NCBI GenBank assembly: GCA_018222805.1
Contig: JAAEZQ010000031.1
Location: forward strand, 1-40,264
Source: Vibrionaceae bacterium
Lineage (GTDB): Bacteria; Pseudomonadota; Gammaproteobacteria; Enterobacterales; Vibrionaceae
Reading direction: 5' to 3'
DNA: 40,264 nt
The position numbers were made by a program, and so were the translations under genes. Below are positions 1 to 10,525 of this stretch, one piece after another (the first letter of the stretch is position 1; the number at the start of each line of letters is the position of its first letter). A model generated the notes under the pieces. That model had not been told where the DNA came from. It was given only the letters and a program-made list of their open reading frames with translations, and ran no database searches.

Positions 1-24
1 GACAACATTACTGCAAAACTTTAA
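1..24 (+). CDS. atpF: F0 ATP synthase subunit b, 3' end only
   Basis: Only the last seven codons and a TAA stop lie inside the window; they read DNITAKL. The call rests on position: this end is 14 bases upstream of atpH, and subunit b always precedes delta in gammaproteobacterial atp operons. Subunit b is the membrane-anchored peripheral stalk that holds F1 through the delta subunit. Nothing in the fragment itself is diagnostic. Confidence 0.8.
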   Translation, partial: DNITAKL

Positions 25-38
25 GTCTGGGGGCGCAT

Positions 39-572
39 ATGTCTGATTTGACTACAATCGCACGCCCCTATGCTAAAGCAGCCTTCGACTTTGCGGTAGA
101 AAAAGGCCAACTAGACCAATGGGGTCAAATGTTGTCTTTTGCTGCTGAAGTTGCCAAAAACGAACAAATAAGTGAACTACTAACCAGTTCATTCTCTGCC
201 GAAAAAATGGCAGAAATATTTGTTGCTGTTTGTGGTGACCAAGTTGATGCACACGGTCAAAACCTTTTAAAGGTAATGGCTGAGAATGGTCGTTTAACGA
301 CCCTTCCCGATGTTTGTGAGCAATTCTTCATTTTGAAGAAAGAGCATGAGAAAGAAGTCGATGTTGAAGTTATTTCAGCATCAGAGCTTTCTGATGAACA
401 GCTTGCAAATATCGGCAGCAAACTTGAAGCGCGTCTTGAACGCAAAGTGAAGCTGAATTGCAGTGTAGATGAGACCCTACTTGGTGGGGTTATTATTCGA
501 GCCGGAGACCTAGTCATCGATGACTCAGCGCGTGGTCGTTTGAACCGCCTGAGCGATGCATTGCAGTCTTAA
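39..572 (+). CDS. atpH: F1 ATP synthase subunit delta
   Basis: 177 residues, the usual length for this subunit (E. coli 177). Delta sits on top of F1 and joins the alpha-beta hexamer to the b-subunit stalk at the inner membrane. The N-terminal part begins with the family signature [13 protein letters not shown], and the C-terminal third has the typical [20 protein letters not shown] segment. A purine-rich stretch (CTGGGGGCG) lies just before the ATG. It follows atpF by 14 bases and is followed by atpA 13 bases later, so it is part of the atp operon, with translation probably coupled to its neighbours. Nothing unusual was seen. Confidence 0.97.
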   Translation: MSDLTTIARPYAKAAFDFAVEKGQLDQWGQMLSFAAEVAKNEQISELLTSSFSAEKMAEIFVAVCGDQVDAHGQNLLKVMAENGRLTTLPDVCEQFFILKKEHEKEVDVEVISASELSDEQLANIGSKLEARLERKVKLNCSVDETLLGGVIIRAGDLVIDDSARGRLNRLSDALQS

Positions 573-585
573 TGGGGATTGGAGC

Positions 586-2127
586 ATGCAACTTAATTCC
601 ACGGAAATTAGCGATCTAATCAAACAACGTATCGAATCTTTCGAAGTTGTTAGTGAAGCTCGTAACGAGGGTACTATCGTATCGGTAAGCGATGGTATCA
701 TCCGCATCCACGGCCTAGCGGACGTGATGCAAGGTGAAATGATTGAATTACCGGGTGGCCGTTTTGCACTGGCACTTAACCTTGAGCGTGACTCGGTTGG
801 TGCGGTTGTAATGGGCCCATATGCTGACCTTAAGGAAGGCATGAAAGTTACAGGTACTGGTCGTATTCTTGAAGTGCCAGTTGGTCCTGAAATGCTTGGT
901 CGTGTTGTAAACACGCTGGGTGAGCCTATCGATGGTAAAGGTCCAATCGAAGCGAAAATGACTTCACCTGTAGAAGTGATCGCACCAGGTGTAATCGACC
1001 GTAAATCGGTAGACCAACCTGTGCAAACTGGTTATAAGTCAGTTGACTCAATGATCCCAATCGGTCGTGGTCAGCGTGAGCTTGTAATCGGTGACCGTCA
1101 GACTGGTAAAACAGCGATGGCGATCGACGCGATCATCAACCAGAAAGACTCTGGTATTTTCTCAATCTACGTAGCAATCGGTCAGAAAGCATCGACTATC
1201 GCTAACGTAGTTCGCAAACTAGAAGAGCACGGCGCACTACAAAACACTATCGTTGTAGTTGCATCAGCTTCTGAATCTGCAGCGCTACAATACCTAGCGC
1301 CATACGCAGGTTGTGCGATGGGTGAATACTTCCGCGATCGCGGCGAAGACGCACTGATTGTTTACGATGATCTATCTAAGCAAGCAGTAGCTTACCGTCA
1401 GATCTCTCTACTACTTAAACGTCCACCAGGCCGTGAGGCATTCCCAGGTGACGTATTCTACTTACACTCTCGTCTACTAGAGCGTGCAGCTCGTGTAAGC
1501 GAAGAGTACGTAGAGCGTTTCACTAACGGTGAAGTGAAAGGTAAGACTGGTTCTTTGACTGCTCTTCCTATCATCGAAACTCAAGCAGGTGACGTTTCAG
1601 CATTCGTACCGACTAACGTAATCTCGATTACCGATGGTCAGATCTTCCTACAAACTGAGCTATTCAACGCAGGTGTACGCCCGGCTGTTGACCCAGGTAT
1701 CTCAGTATCTCGTGTAGGTGGTTCAGCTCAGACGAAAATCATCAAGAAACTATCAGGTGGTATCCGTACAGCACTAGCTGCATACCGCGAACTAGCAGCA
1801 TTTGCTCAGTTCTCTTCTGACCTTGATGAAGCAACGAAGAAACAGCTAGACCATGGTCAAAAAGTTACAGAACTAATGAAGCAGAAGCAGTACGCTCCAA
1901 TGTCTGTATTTGACCAAGCGCTAACTATCTTCGCGGCAGAGCGCGGTTACCTTGATGATATAGAACTAAGTAAAGTTCTAGATTTTGAGGCGGCTCTACT
2001 ATCGTACGCTCGCGGTCAATACGCTGAACTAGCAGCTGAGATCGACAAGTCTGGTGCTTACAACGATGAAATCGAAGCTCAGTTGAAGAAACTGACTGAC
2101 GACTTCAAAGCAACCCAAACTTGGTAA
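586..2127 (+). CDS. atpA: F1 ATP synthase subunit alpha
   Basis: 513 residues, exactly the E. coli length, starting [16 protein letters not shown]. An in-frame ATG ten codons upstream overlaps the end of atpH and is rejected because the family starts here and GGGGATTGGAG lies just before this ATG. Alpha forms the non-catalytic nucleotide sites of the F1 hexamer. The P-loop GDRQTGKT is at residues 169-176, and the family segment [17 protein letters not shown] follows further on. Codon use is strongly biased, with many CTA leucines, as expected for a highly expressed gene that does not follow E. coli preferences. A perfect hairpin separates it from atpG. Confidence 0.98.
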   Translation: MQLNSTEISDLIKQRIESFEVVSEARNEGTIVSVSDGIIRIHGLADVMQGEMIELPGGRFALALNLERDSVGAVVMGPYADLKEGMKVTGTGRILEVPVGPEMLGRVVNTLGEPIDGKGPIEAKMTSPVEVIAPGVIDRKSVDQPVQTGYKSVDSMIPIGRGQRELVIGDRQTGKTAMAIDAIINQKDSGIFSIYVAIGQKASTIANVVRKLEEHGALQNTIVVVASASESAALQYLAPYAGCAMGEYFRDRGEDALIVYDDLSKQAVAYRQISLLLKRPPGREAFPGDVFYLHSRLLERAARVSEEYVERFTNGEVKGKTGSLTALPIIETQAGDVSAFVPTNVISITDGQIFLQTELFNAGVRPAVDPGISVSRVGGSAQTKIIKKLSGGIRTALAAYRELAAFAQFSSDLDEATKKQLDHGQKVTELMKQKQYAPMSVFDQALTIFAAERGYLDDIELSKVLDFEAALLSYARGQYAELAAEIDKSGAYNDEIEAQLKKLTDDFKATQTW

Positions 2128-2134
2128 TTAGGTC

Positions 2135-2153
2135 GGTGGCAGTTTCTGCCACC
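2135..2153 (+). other. Hairpin between atpA and atpG
   Basis: GGTGGCAG, three bases, then CTGCCACC forms a perfect 8-bp stem. It has no following T-run and the operon continues, so it is not an intrinsic terminator. It may protect the upstream mRNA or mark a processing site between cistrons that need different amounts of protein; that role is inference. Confidence 0.5.
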
Positions 2154-2171
2154 AACTAACGGAGAGTAACG

Positions 2172-3038
2172 ATGGCCGGCGCAAAAGAGATACGTAATAA
2201 AATCGGTAGTGTTAAAAGCACGCAGAAAATTACGAAAGCGATGGAAATGGTAGCAGCTTCAAAAATGCGTCGCTCTCAAGATGCAATGGAAGCTTCTCGT
2301 CCATACGCTGAAACAATGCGTAAAGTGATCGGTCATGTGGCAAACGCAAATCTAGAGTACCGTCATCCGTACCTAGAAGAGCGTGAAGCTAAACGTGTTG
2401 GTTACATCATCGTTTCGACAGACCGTGGTCTGTGTGGTGGTTTGAACATTAACGTGTTCAAGAAAGCCGTTACAGACATGCAAGCATGGAAAGAAAAAGG
2501 CGCTGAAATTGAGCTAGCTGTAATAGGCTCAAAAGCGACCGGTTTCTTTAAACATGGTGGCGCAAAAGTTGCGGCACAGGTTTCTGGCCTTGGCGATAAC
2601 CCAAGCCTGGAAGACCTAATCGGTTCTGTTGGCGTAATGCTTAAGAAATACGATGAAGGTGAACTGGACCGTCTATACGTAGTGTTCAACAAGTTTGTAA
2701 ACACTATGGTTCAGCAACCAACGATCGATCAATTGCTACCTTTGCCTAAATCGGACAGCGAAGAGATGCAGCGTGAGCACTCATGGGACTACATCTATGA
2801 GCCTGAGCCAAAACCTCTACTGGATACGCTATTAGTGCGTTACGTAGAGTCTCAGGTATATCAAGGTGTGGTTGAGAACCTTGCTTGTGAGCAAGCGGCT
2901 CGAATGATTGCGATGAAGGCTGCAACGGATAACGCAACCAACTTGATTGATGATTTGGAACTTGTGTACAACAAAGCCCGTCAGGCTGCGATCACACAAG
3001 AACTGTCGGAAATCGTTGGTGGTGCTGCTGCGGTTTAA
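2172..3038 (+). CDS. atpG: F1 ATP synthase subunit gamma
   Basis: 288 residues (E. coli 287). Gamma is the rotating central shaft of F1 that transmits torque from the c-ring to the beta subunits. The N-terminal coiled-coil helix is the family's most conserved part ([18 protein letters not shown], about residues 15-32). The C-terminal helix ends with [21 protein letters not shown], which sits inside the alpha-beta hexamer. GGAGAG lies 7 bases before the ATG. It is the fourth gene of the operon seen here. No anomalies. Confidence 0.98.
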   Translation: MAGAKEIRNKIGSVKSTQKITKAMEMVAASKMRRSQDAMEASRPYAETMRKVIGHVANANLEYRHPYLEEREAKRVGYIIVSTDRGLCGGLNINVFKKAVTDMQAWKEKGAEIELAVIGSKATGFFKHGGAKVAAQVSGLGDNPSLEDLIGSVGVMLKKYDEGELDRLYVVFNKFVNTMVQQPTIDQLLPLPKSDSEEMQREHSWDYIYEPEPKPLLDTLLVRYVESQVYQGVVENLACEQAARMIAMKAATDNATNLIDDLELVYNKARQAAITQELSEIVGGAAAV

Positions 3039-3058
3039 GCTTAGGTAAAACGAAATAG

Positions 3059-4477
<1,419 letters not shown>

Positions 4478-4495
4478 GGCTAACTAGGAGGCGAT

Positions 4496-4918
4496 ATGGC
4501 ACCAATAACCTTTCACCTAGACGTAGTAAGCGCTGAGAAACGCATTTTCTCTGGTCGTGTAGAGACGTTTCAGGTGACCGGTAGCGAAGGTGAGCTTGGT
4601 ATTTTCCATGGCCATACTCCGCTTCTGACCGCTATTCAGCCTGGTATGGTGCGTATTGTGAAACAGCACGGCCACGAAGAGTTCATTTATGTCTCTGGTG
4701 GTATGGTCGAAGTTCAGCCGGGTACTGCTACAGTACTGGCTGATACAGCGATTCGTGGTGAAGATCTAGACGCAGCGAAGGCAGAAGAAGCTAAGCGTCG
4801 TGCTGAGGAGAATATCCAGAACCAGCATGGCGATATGGACTTCGCACAAGCGGCCAGTGAACTGGCTAAAGCCATTGCTCAGCTACGAGTTATCGAGCTG
4901 ACCAAAAAGCGTCGCTAA
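4496..4918 (+). CDS. atpC: F1 ATP synthase subunit epsilon
   Basis: 140 residues (E. coli 139). Epsilon binds gamma and the c-ring, and its C-terminal helices inhibit ATP hydrolysis. The N-terminal beta-sandwich shows the family segment [19 protein letters not shown] (about residues 30-48). The C-terminal half is the two-helix alanine/lysine-rich hairpin, [15 protein letters not shown] onward. AGGAGG stands just before the ATG. It is the last gene of the operon, followed by a strong terminator. Confidence 0.98.
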   Translation: MAPITFHLDVVSAEKRIFSGRVETFQVTGSEGELGIFHGHTPLLTAIQPGMVRIVKQHGHEEFIYVSGGMVEVQPGTATVLADTAIRGEDLDAAKAEEAKRRAEENIQNQHGDMDFAQAASELAKAIAQLRVIELTKKRR

Positions 4919-4940
4919 GCTCAATTAGCAACGTTGCATG

Positions 4941-4968
4941 AAAAAGGCGGCCAAATGGTCGCCTTTTT
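4941..4968 (+). terminator. Rho-independent terminator of the atp operon
   Basis: AAAAAGGCGGCC, a 4-base loop and GGTCGCCTTTTT form a 12-bp stem with one G-T wobble, ending in a T-run and further T-rich sequence. It lies 22 bases after the atpC stop and before glmU, so the ATP synthase transcript ends here and glmU needs its own promoter. Confidence 0.9.
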
Positions 4969-5001
4969 GATTATTTTTAGTTAGAAATTGACCTTTCACC
5001 A

Positions 5002-5030
5002 TTAACTTATTCCTTCAAGCTGTCTAAAAT
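5002..5030 (+). promoter_or_regulatory. Candidate sigma-70 promoter for glmU
   Basis: TTAACT (-35-like), 17 bases, then TAAAAT (-10-like) lies 38 bases upstream of the glmU ATG and just after the atp terminator. Each hexamer departs from consensus at one or two positions. A second possible -35, TTGACC at 4988-4993, has no well-spaced -10. Judged by eye only. Confidence 0.4.
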
Positions 5031-5067
5031 ATCCGCCAATTAAATAAAGAACGTCAATAGGTTGTCA

Positions 5068-6429
5068 ATGAAATTCAGTGCTGTAATTCTTGCTGCGGGT
5101 AAAGGAACCCGTATGTATTCGAACATGCCTAAAGTGCTTCACACTTTGGCAGGGAAGCCAATGGCAAAACATGTCATTGATACATGTACAGGTCTTGGGG
5201 CTCAAAATATTCATCTGGTTTATGGTCATGGTGGCGATCAAATGAAACAGGTGCTAGCGGAAGAGCCAGTTAACTGGGTACTTCAGGCAGAGCAGCTTGG
5301 CACTGGCCACGCGGTGGATCAGGCTTCAGCACAATTCGAAGATGATGAAAAAATCCTTATCTTGTATGGGGATGTGCCACTGATTTCTGCGGAAACTATT
5401 GAGAGCTTACTTGATGCCCAACCAACCGGGGGTATCGCATTACTGACCGTTGTTCTGGATAACCCAACAGGCTACGGACGCATTGTGCGTAAGAACGGTC
5501 CAGTGGTCGCTATCGTCGAGCAGAAAGATGCCACCGAAGAACAAAAACAGATTAAAGAAATCAACACCGGTGTGATGGTGGCGACGGGTGGTGATCTGAA
5601 GCGCTGGTTGTCAGGCTTAAACAACAATAATGCGCAAGGTGAGTACTACCTTACTGATGTGATTGCTGCTGCTCACGATGAAGGTCGTGCTGTAGAGGCG
5701 GTACATCCTGTTAACGCGATTGAAGTTGAAGGGGTTAATGACCGTGCTCAACTTGCTCGTTTAGAGCGTGCGTTCCAATCGATGCAAGCGCAAAAGCTTT
5801 TGGAGCAGGGCGTCATGTTGCGTGATCCGGCTCGCTTTGACTTACGTGGTGAGCTTCAATGCGGCATGGACTGCGAAATTGATGTGAACGTGATCATCGA
5901 AGGCAGTGTATCGCTTGGTGATAACGTCGTTATCGGTGCTGGCTGTGTGTTGAAAGATTGTGAGATTGATGACAATACGATCGTCCGTCCATATAGCGTG
6001 ATTGAAGGTGCGACTGTTGGAGAGGACTGTACTGTTGGTCCATTTACGCGTCTGCGTCCTGGTGCAGATATGCGTAACGACTCTCACGTAGGTAATTTTG
6101 TCGAAGTGAAGAATGCACGCATTGGTGAAGGCTCTAAAGCCAACCACCTGACTTACCTGGGCGATGCAGAAATCGGCCAGCGTACCAATATCGGTGCAGG
6201 TACGATTACGTGTAATTACGATGGTGCGAACAAGTTCAAAACCATCATTGGTGATGATGTTTTCGTTGGCTCTGATAGCCAGTTAGTGGCTCCAGTTGCT
6301 ATTGCTGATGGTGCGACTATTGGCGCAGGAACGACTTTGACGAAAGACGTTGCCGAAGGTGAGTTAGTGATTACTCGTGCTAAAGAGCGCAGAATCACTG
6401 GCTGGCAGCGTCCGGTAAAGAAGAAGTAA
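5068..6429 (+). CDS. glmU: Bifunctional GlcNAc-1-P uridyltransferase / glucosamine-1-P acetyltransferase
   Basis: 453 residues from the ATG ([16 protein letters not shown]); a TTG two codons upstream is less likely. The cytoplasmic enzyme acetylates glucosamine-1-phosphate and then couples it to UTP, giving UDP-GlcNAc for peptidoglycan and lipopolysaccharide. The N-terminal pyrophosphorylase domain has LAAGKGTRM (residues 8-16) and the YGDVPLI segment. The C-terminal left-handed beta-helix has hexapeptide repeats from about residue 250, and the acetyltransferase site includes [25 protein letters not shown] sequence. It follows the atp operon as in E. coli, but glmS is not next to it. Confidence 0.98.
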   Translation: MKFSAVILAAGKGTRMYSNMPKVLHTLAGKPMAKHVIDTCTGLGAQNIHLVYGHGGDQMKQVLAEEPVNWVLQAEQLGTGHAVDQASAQFEDDEKILILYGDVPLISAETIESLLDAQPTGGIALLTVVLDNPTGYGRIVRKNGPVVAIVEQKDATEEQKQIKEINTGVMVATGGDLKRWLSGLNNNNAQGEYYLTDVIAAAHDEGRAVEAVHPVNAIEVEGVNDRAQLARLERAFQSMQAQKLLEQGVMLRDPARFDLRGELQCGMDCEIDVNVIIEGSVSLGDNVVIGAGCVLKDCEIDDNTIVRPYSVIEGATVGEDCTVGPFTRLRPGADMRNDSHVGNFVEVKNARIGEGSKANHLTYLGDAEIGQRTNIGAGTITCNYDGANKFKTIIGDDVFVGSDSQLVAPVAIADGATIGAGTTLTKDVAEGELVITRAKERRITGWQRPVKKK

Positions 6430-6470
6430 CGCACTCCAGCGTGAACCTTTCGCTAAGACAAATTTAAATC

Positions 6471-6503
6471 AAAGCCGCTCAAATTGAGCGGCTTTGTTGT
6501 TTT
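6471..6503. terminator. Terminator between glmU and the convergent permease gene
   Basis: AAAGCCGCTC, a 5-base loop and GAGCGGCTTT form a perfect 10-bp stem followed by GTTGTTTTT on the plus strand. It lies 41 bases after the glmU stop. On the minus strand the stem is followed by an A/T-rich tail with short T-runs, so it may also stop transcripts of the gene ending at 6529. Confidence 0.85.
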
Positions 6504-6528
6504 TATTTCCTGGGTACAGGTGTTTGGA

Positions 6529-7272
6529 CTAGTAGCTTGGAATTGCGATGCGTTTCTCCAGCCAGCGCACTGCCTGAGAGACACAGAGTATCAATAATAA
6601 GTACTCCAGTACTAAGAAGGTGTATATCTCTAATGGTAAGTACTCATTGACCACCAACTCGTTAGCCCGACGTGTGAGATCACTCAATCCAATGACACTG
6701 ACCAGTGAACTCATTTTGAGGATATAGACAAACTGATTACCCAGCGGCGGTAATATTTGCCTGAACGCCTGAGGTAAAATAACCAAGCGCATCTTTTGCC
6801 AGTAATTCAAACCTATCGACTCAGCTGCTTCATGCTGACCACGACTGATTGCCTGAATCCCACCACGAAACACTTCAGCCATAAATGCACTCTCGGCAAT
6901 GGTCAACGCGATCACGCCAGCCCAATAATGATTGAGTGAAACCGAGAGCAACGTAGGCATACCGTAATACACCCACAGCAGCAGGACTAGGACTGGGATC
7001 GCGCGAATCACTTCTACATAAATACGGTTTATCCATTTAAGTGCAGGAGAAGTTGATAGGGCAGGTAAGGCGATGAGTAAGCCCAGAGTCATGGCAAATA
7101 ACATGCTCAGAAGTGATACTTGAATCGTGTCATTAAATCCAGACACTAAGAATCGAAGATTCGTAAGGCCTTGTTCCGTGGAGGGATTGAGCACGTACCA
7201 GCCCCATTGATAATCAGAGCAGCCAGTAAGTAACAGTATTGAAGTAGTCAGCCATAGATAACGATAGTTCAC
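6529..7272 (-). CDS. Polar amino-acid ABC transporter permease (HisM/GlnP type)
   Basis: 247 residues from a GTG start with AGGAAA 6 bases before it. The inner-membrane permease domain has about five hydrophobic segments. The ABC-coupling EAA loop is seen as EAAESIGLNYWQKMRLVILPQAFRQILP-type sequence near residues 148-175, typical of the polar amino-acid uptake family. Its amino-acid substrate cannot be read from sequence. The extreme N-terminus is unusual: a hydrophobic stretch ending in LLLTGC, which resembles a lipoprotein cleavage site, comes before the permease domain. It is divergent from a periplasmic binding protein at 7388. No ABC ATPase gene is adjacent, so one must be supplied from elsewhere if the pair works as an importer. 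Confidence 0.9.
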   Translation of the reverse strand: MNYRYLWLTTSILLLTGCSDYQWGWYVLNPSTEQGLTNLRFLVSGFNDTIQVSLLSMLFAMTLGLLIALPALSTSPALKWINRIYVEVIRAIPVLVLLLWVYYGMPTLLSVSLNHYWAGVIALTIAESAFMAEVFRGGIQAISRGQHEAAESIGLNYWQKMRLVILPQAFRQILPPLGNQFVYILKMSSLVSVIGLSDLTRRANELVVNEYLPLEIYTFLVLEYLLLILCVSQAVRWLEKRIAIPSY

Positions 7273-7387
7273 GTTGATTTCCTAAATTAACGAAACATTT
7301 CCATTGTTACTGCTATGTTTTTCAATGGGGTTTTAATAAAGGTTAATCAGTAACCAGTATAAGGTCATTAATGTTAAGGGAATAAAC

Positions 7388-8164
7388 ATGAAAAAGATTT
7401 TGCTCGCTTTAGGTATATGTTTACTCACCATGACTCAAGTTGCGTACGCCCAGAGTCGTCTTCAGGATATTTTGGACAAAGGGGTATTGAGAGTTGGTAC
7501 TACTGGTGACTGGAATCCAATGACAATGAAAGATCCTGCGACGAATAGCTACCGAGGATTTGATATTGATGTGATGACAGAGCTGGCCAAAGATCTTGGG
7601 GTGAAAGTGGAATACGTTGCCACAGACTGGAAGACATTGGTCAATGGAATTACGGCCAATAAGTATGACATCACCGGAAGTGCATCTTTAAATATGTCAC
7701 GTGCCAAAGTTGCGGGATATAGCCAGCCTTATTTTTATCTTGCGTTTGTGCCAGTCGTACAGAAGAGCGACCTCAGCAAATATGCAGATTGGGCCGATTT
7801 TGATAACCCAGAGGTGAAAGTCGCGGCGACATTAGGGACGGTACAAGAAAAGATGGTGAAAGAGTTTTTTCCTTCTGCGCAGCATATTGTGATAGAAGCG
7901 CCTGCACGAGATTTTCAGGAGCTGCTTGCCCGCCGAGCCGATGTGTCAGTGACATCGAATGTGGAAGCAGCCACGCTGGTGGAGAAATTTAATCAGCTGG
8001 CTATAGTTCCAGTTGAAACACTGCGTCGGCCAACACCGATAGCCATGTTACTGCCACAAGATGACCAAGTCTGGATTAACTATATCAATCACTGGGTGAA
8101 GCTTAAAGAAACTCAAGGTTTCTTTAAGCAAGTTGCTGAAAAGTGGGGGTTAAAAAGCCTATAA
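7388..8164 (+). CDS. Periplasmic substrate-binding protein, family 3, resembling cyclohexadienyl dehydratase (PheC)
   Basis: 258 residues with a clear signal peptide (residues 1-21, ending AYA before Q22). The mature protein begins SRLQDILDKGVLRVGTTGDW, very like the opening of Pseudomonas PheC and of polar amino-acid binding proteins, followed by the family segment YRGFDIDVMTELAKDLG. It probably captures an amino acid or related ligand in the periplasm for the divergent permease at 6529-7272. Alternatively it could be a secreted PheC-like dehydratase; family 3 proteins cannot be separated by eye. AAGGGAA lies 7 bases before the ATG. A bidirectional terminator follows the stop. Confidence 0.85.
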   Translation: MKKILLALGICLLTMTQVAYAQSRLQDILDKGVLRVGTTGDWNPMTMKDPATNSYRGFDIDVMTELAKDLGVKVEYVATDWKTLVNGITANKYDITGSASLNMSRAKVAGYSQPYFYLAFVPVVQKSDLSKYADWADFDNPEVKVAATLGTVQEKMVKEFFPSAQHIVIEAPARDFQELLARRADVSVTSNVEAATLVEKFNQLAIVPVETLRRPTPIAMLLPQDDQVWINYINHWVKLKETQGFFKQVAEKWGLKSL

Positions 8165-8170
8165 AATACA

Positions 8171-8193
8171 AAGAGCCGTGTCGTACGGCTCTT
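8171..8193. terminator. Bidirectional terminator between binding protein and punC
   Basis: AAGAGCCGT, a 5-base loop and ACGGCTCTT form a perfect 9-bp stem between two convergent genes. The T-run is short on the plus strand and somewhat better on the minus strand (TTTGTATTTT). Confidence 0.7.
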
Positions 8194-8223
8194 GTTATGA
8201 CTAGGTTGTCATCGTTCTCTGAT

Positions 8224-9429
8224 TTAGAGTTCTTCTTCGCTGACCACACGAGCGTTGTCTGGTGCTGAGAAGTGTTTTATCAGTTCTCGGTTTGACAGAA
8301 TGTAGCCGATCCACAAACCGCCCATACAAATCACAATTGCGATACCTGTGACCGATTGGGCCTGGCTGGCCATCGCGGCAACAAATGCGCTGGCGAGACT
8401 ACTGACACAGATCTGTAAGCTATTTTGCAAACCCGCTGCGGTCGCTGGGCTTTGCTGAGCACTCTCCAGAGCTCGGTTTACTACGATAGGATACAGCGCA
8501 CCGTTTGCGACTGCGATCAGACAGAAAGGTGCTAGAATTGGCCAGATAGAGGTTAACGTCCATTGTGAGGCGACGAATACCATCAGTGCGGCGACACTAA
8601 ATAACCCGATCAGCTGGCGTAAAACATTCTTATCTCCATATTTGCGTACCCCCACTTTGCCTAAATAGCCACCAGCCATAAAGGCAATGGTTTGTGGTAT
8701 AAAGCTCAGGCCAATGTCTTTGGCTTCATAACCCAGTTGCGCCATGATTTCCGGCATACCAGTTAGGTAAGCAAAGAATGCAGCGGAAGCGGTGGCAAAC
8801 ATAATCACGTTGCCAAGGTACGTCTTAGAGCCGAGTAGTGCTTTAATATCTGTAGAGATACTGGTCTGTTTTACTTCCGCTTTTTGGTCTTTCTGCATCA
8901 TGGTTGCCGCGACAAGCAATACACCAACCAGTGTTAAAGCGATAAAAATACTGTGCCAGCCAAAGTTGTCCGCCAGTACTACGCCTAATTGAGGCGCCAG
9001 CGCAGGTGATAATGCCACGAGCGGCATAATGGTGGCGAAAATTTGCTGGCTACTGCTTGAGTAACGTTTAATCACCATAGCTTGCCAGATAACGGCTGGA
9101 GCACATACACCGATAGCCTGAACAAATCGTAGAGTGAGCAGTTGCCATACCTGGTCACAGAACGCCAGTCCGAATGAAGCAAGGGTAAATACGATTAAAC
9201 CAGCGGCCAGTGTATTGCGGTGGCCAAATTTATCGGAGGCCAGGCCCCACATCAGCTGACCAAATGCCATCCCGCCGAGAAAAACAGTGAGAGATAGAGC
9301 GATTTGCTCCGGACCTGTCGCAAAGTCGATTTCCATCGCTTTAAATGCCGGAAGATACATATCCGTGGCAATAAAGCCCAGCATCGACAGGGCTGCCAGG
9401 TAAACGAGTTGTAGTTTTGATATTTTCAT
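8224..9429 (-). CDS. punC: Purine nucleoside transporter, major facilitator family (PunC/YdhC)
   Basis: 401 residues, 12 predicted membrane segments, Bcr/CflA-type drug:H+ antiporter subfamily. It matches E. coli PunC (formerly YdhC) at several recalled segments: LGFIATDMYLPAF near residue 17, LRFVQAIGVCAPAVIWQAM near 100, and IANGA/VANGALYPIVV near 305. E. coli PunC imports purine nucleosides, especially adenosine and inosine, at the inner membrane. The divergent LysR regulator at 9583 matches PunR, which strengthens the assignment. The ribosome site before the ATG is weak (GGTTAATA). Drug efflux was the older guess for this family and cannot be excluded. Confidence 0.88.
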   Translation of the reverse strand: MKISKLQLVYLAALSMLGFIATDMYLPAFKAMEIDFATGPEQIALSLTVFLGGMAFGQLMWGLASDKFGHRNTLAAGLIVFTLASFGLAFCDQVWQLLTLRFVQAIGVCAPAVIWQAMVIKRYSSSSQQIFATIMPLVALSPALAPQLGVVLADNFGWHSIFIALTLVGVLLVAATMMQKDQKAEVKQTSISTDIKALLGSKTYLGNVIMFATASAAFFAYLTGMPEIMAQLGYEAKDIGLSFIPQTIAFMAGGYLGKVGVRKYGDKNVLRQLIGLFSVAALMVFVASQWTLTSIWPILAPFCLIAVANGALYPIVVNRALESAQQSPATAAGLQNSLQICVSSLASAFVAAMASQAQSVTGIAIVICMGGLWIGYILSNRELIKHFSAPDNARVVSEEEL

Positions 9430-9582
9430 TATTAACCAATCAAATTATTTAATTACTTTTTAACCAATATCAGTCGGCGCCAACCCTGATTTATTTGTTT
9501 TTTCATTCTATTTTTCGATTTACTAAAAATAAAACGCTAAAATTGTTAGTTATCAATCAAAAAATTTGAAAGGTACTTCGCG
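9430..9582. promoter_or_regulatory. punC-punR divergent control region with TTAACCAAT direct repeats
   Basis: The 153-bp AT-rich spacer between the two divergent starts contains TTAACCAAT twice, at 9432-9440 and 9460-9468, 28 bases apart (about 2.7 helical turns) on the punC side. LysR regulators usually bind in such divergent spacers. No promoter hexamers stood out clearly, and the repeats do not form the classic T-N11-A dyad, so their role as PunR sites is inference. Confidence 0.4.
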
Positions 9583-10485
9583 ATGTTTTCCAAATCCTCA
9601 TTAGAAATGCTTGATACCGTTGCCCGGTTAGGGAGTTTTACCGCGGCTGCTGAGGTGTTACACAAAGTGCCTTCGGCAATCAGTTATGGCGTTCGCCAGG
9701 TAGAGCAGGATTTGGATGTTGTATTGTTTCGACGACTGCCAAGAAAGGTTGAACTGACTCCTGCGGGAGAATTGTTTATCTCAGAGGCGCGTGGTTTGTT
9801 ACGTCAAATGGAAGAGGTTAAAGCTCAGACCCGTCGAGCGGCACATGGCTGGCAGACAACACTCAAACTGACTTTGGATAACGTGGTAAAACTGGAAAAG
9901 CTGAAACCGTTGATTGAAGATTTTTATCGTGAATTCGAGTTTGCTGAGCTGCAAATCAACATGGAAGTATTTAACGGATCTTGGGAGGCGATTGCACAGG
10001 GGCGGGCGGATATTGTCATTGGAGCAACTAGTGCTATCCCGGTTGGTGGAGACTTTGAAGTGAGAGACATGGGAATGCTGGACTGGGCATTTGTCATGTC
10101 ACCGGCGCATCCCTGTGTACGCCAGCAGGCGTTAACGGAAGCGTTTGTTAGCCAGTTTCCAGCTATTTGTCTGGACGACACATCGAATGTATTGCCCAAG
10201 CGACACACTGGTCACTATCCTCATCAGCGCCGTTTATTGCTGCCAAATTGGTATGCGGCGATCGAGTGTCTGAAAAATGGGGTTGGGGTTGGGTTTATGC
10301 CGCGTCATATCGCGATGCCATTAATTAATGATGGTGTGCTGGTGGAGAAGGTCCTACCAGATGACAAACCTTTAAGCCATTGTTGTTTGGTATGGCGTAA
10401 AGATGAAAACCATAATTTGATCCAATGGATGGTGGATTACTTAGGATCATCCAGTCAGTTACATCAAGATTGGCTGCAGGCTTAA
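9583..10485 (+). CDS. punR: LysR-family regulator of punC (PunR/YdhB)
   Basis: 300 residues. The N-terminal winged helix-turn-helix (about residues 5-62) reads SLEMLDTVARLGSFTAAAEV and PSAISYGVRQVEQDLDVVLF, and the C-terminal half is the LysR co-inducer domain. Segments such as EVFNGSWEAIAQGRADIVIGA, AIPVGG and RDMGMLDW match E. coli PunR (YdhB), which activates punC in response to adenosine. The divergent arrangement with punC is the same as in E. coli. GAAAGGTAC lies 9 bases before the ATG. A bidirectional terminator separates it from ilvA. Confidence 0.88.
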   Translation: MFSKSSLEMLDTVARLGSFTAAAEVLHKVPSAISYGVRQVEQDLDVVLFRRLPRKVELTPAGELFISEARGLLRQMEEVKAQTRRAAHGWQTTLKLTLDNVVKLEKLKPLIEDFYREFEFAELQINMEVFNGSWEAIAQGRADIVIGATSAIPVGGDFEVRDMGMLDWAFVMSPAHPCVRQQALTEAFVSQFPAICLDDTSNVLPKRHTGHYPHQRRLLLPNWYAAIECLKNGVGVGFMPRHIAMPLINDGVLVEKVLPDDKPLSHCCLVWRKDENHNLIQWMVDYLGSSSQLHQDWLQA

Positions 10486-10487
10486 AT

Positions 10488-10517
10488 AAAAACACCTCAC
10501 TTTAGCGAGGTGTTTTT
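10488..10517. terminator. Bidirectional terminator between punR and ilvA
   Basis: AAAAACACCTC, an 8-base loop and GAGGTGTTTTT form a perfect 11-bp stem with A-run and T-run on either side. It can therefore end both the punR transcript and the ilv operon transcript arriving from the minus strand. Confidence 0.9.
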
Positions 10518-10525
10518 AGGGCCGT

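Noticed and set aside
2402..2704. 100-codon minus-strand frame inside atpG, and similar antisense frames elsewhere
   Set aside because: Antisense shadow of a strongly biased coding gene; no family similarity and no ribosome site. The same applies to other opposite-strand frames in atpH, glmU, ilvD, ilvG, comM, fmt and hemF.
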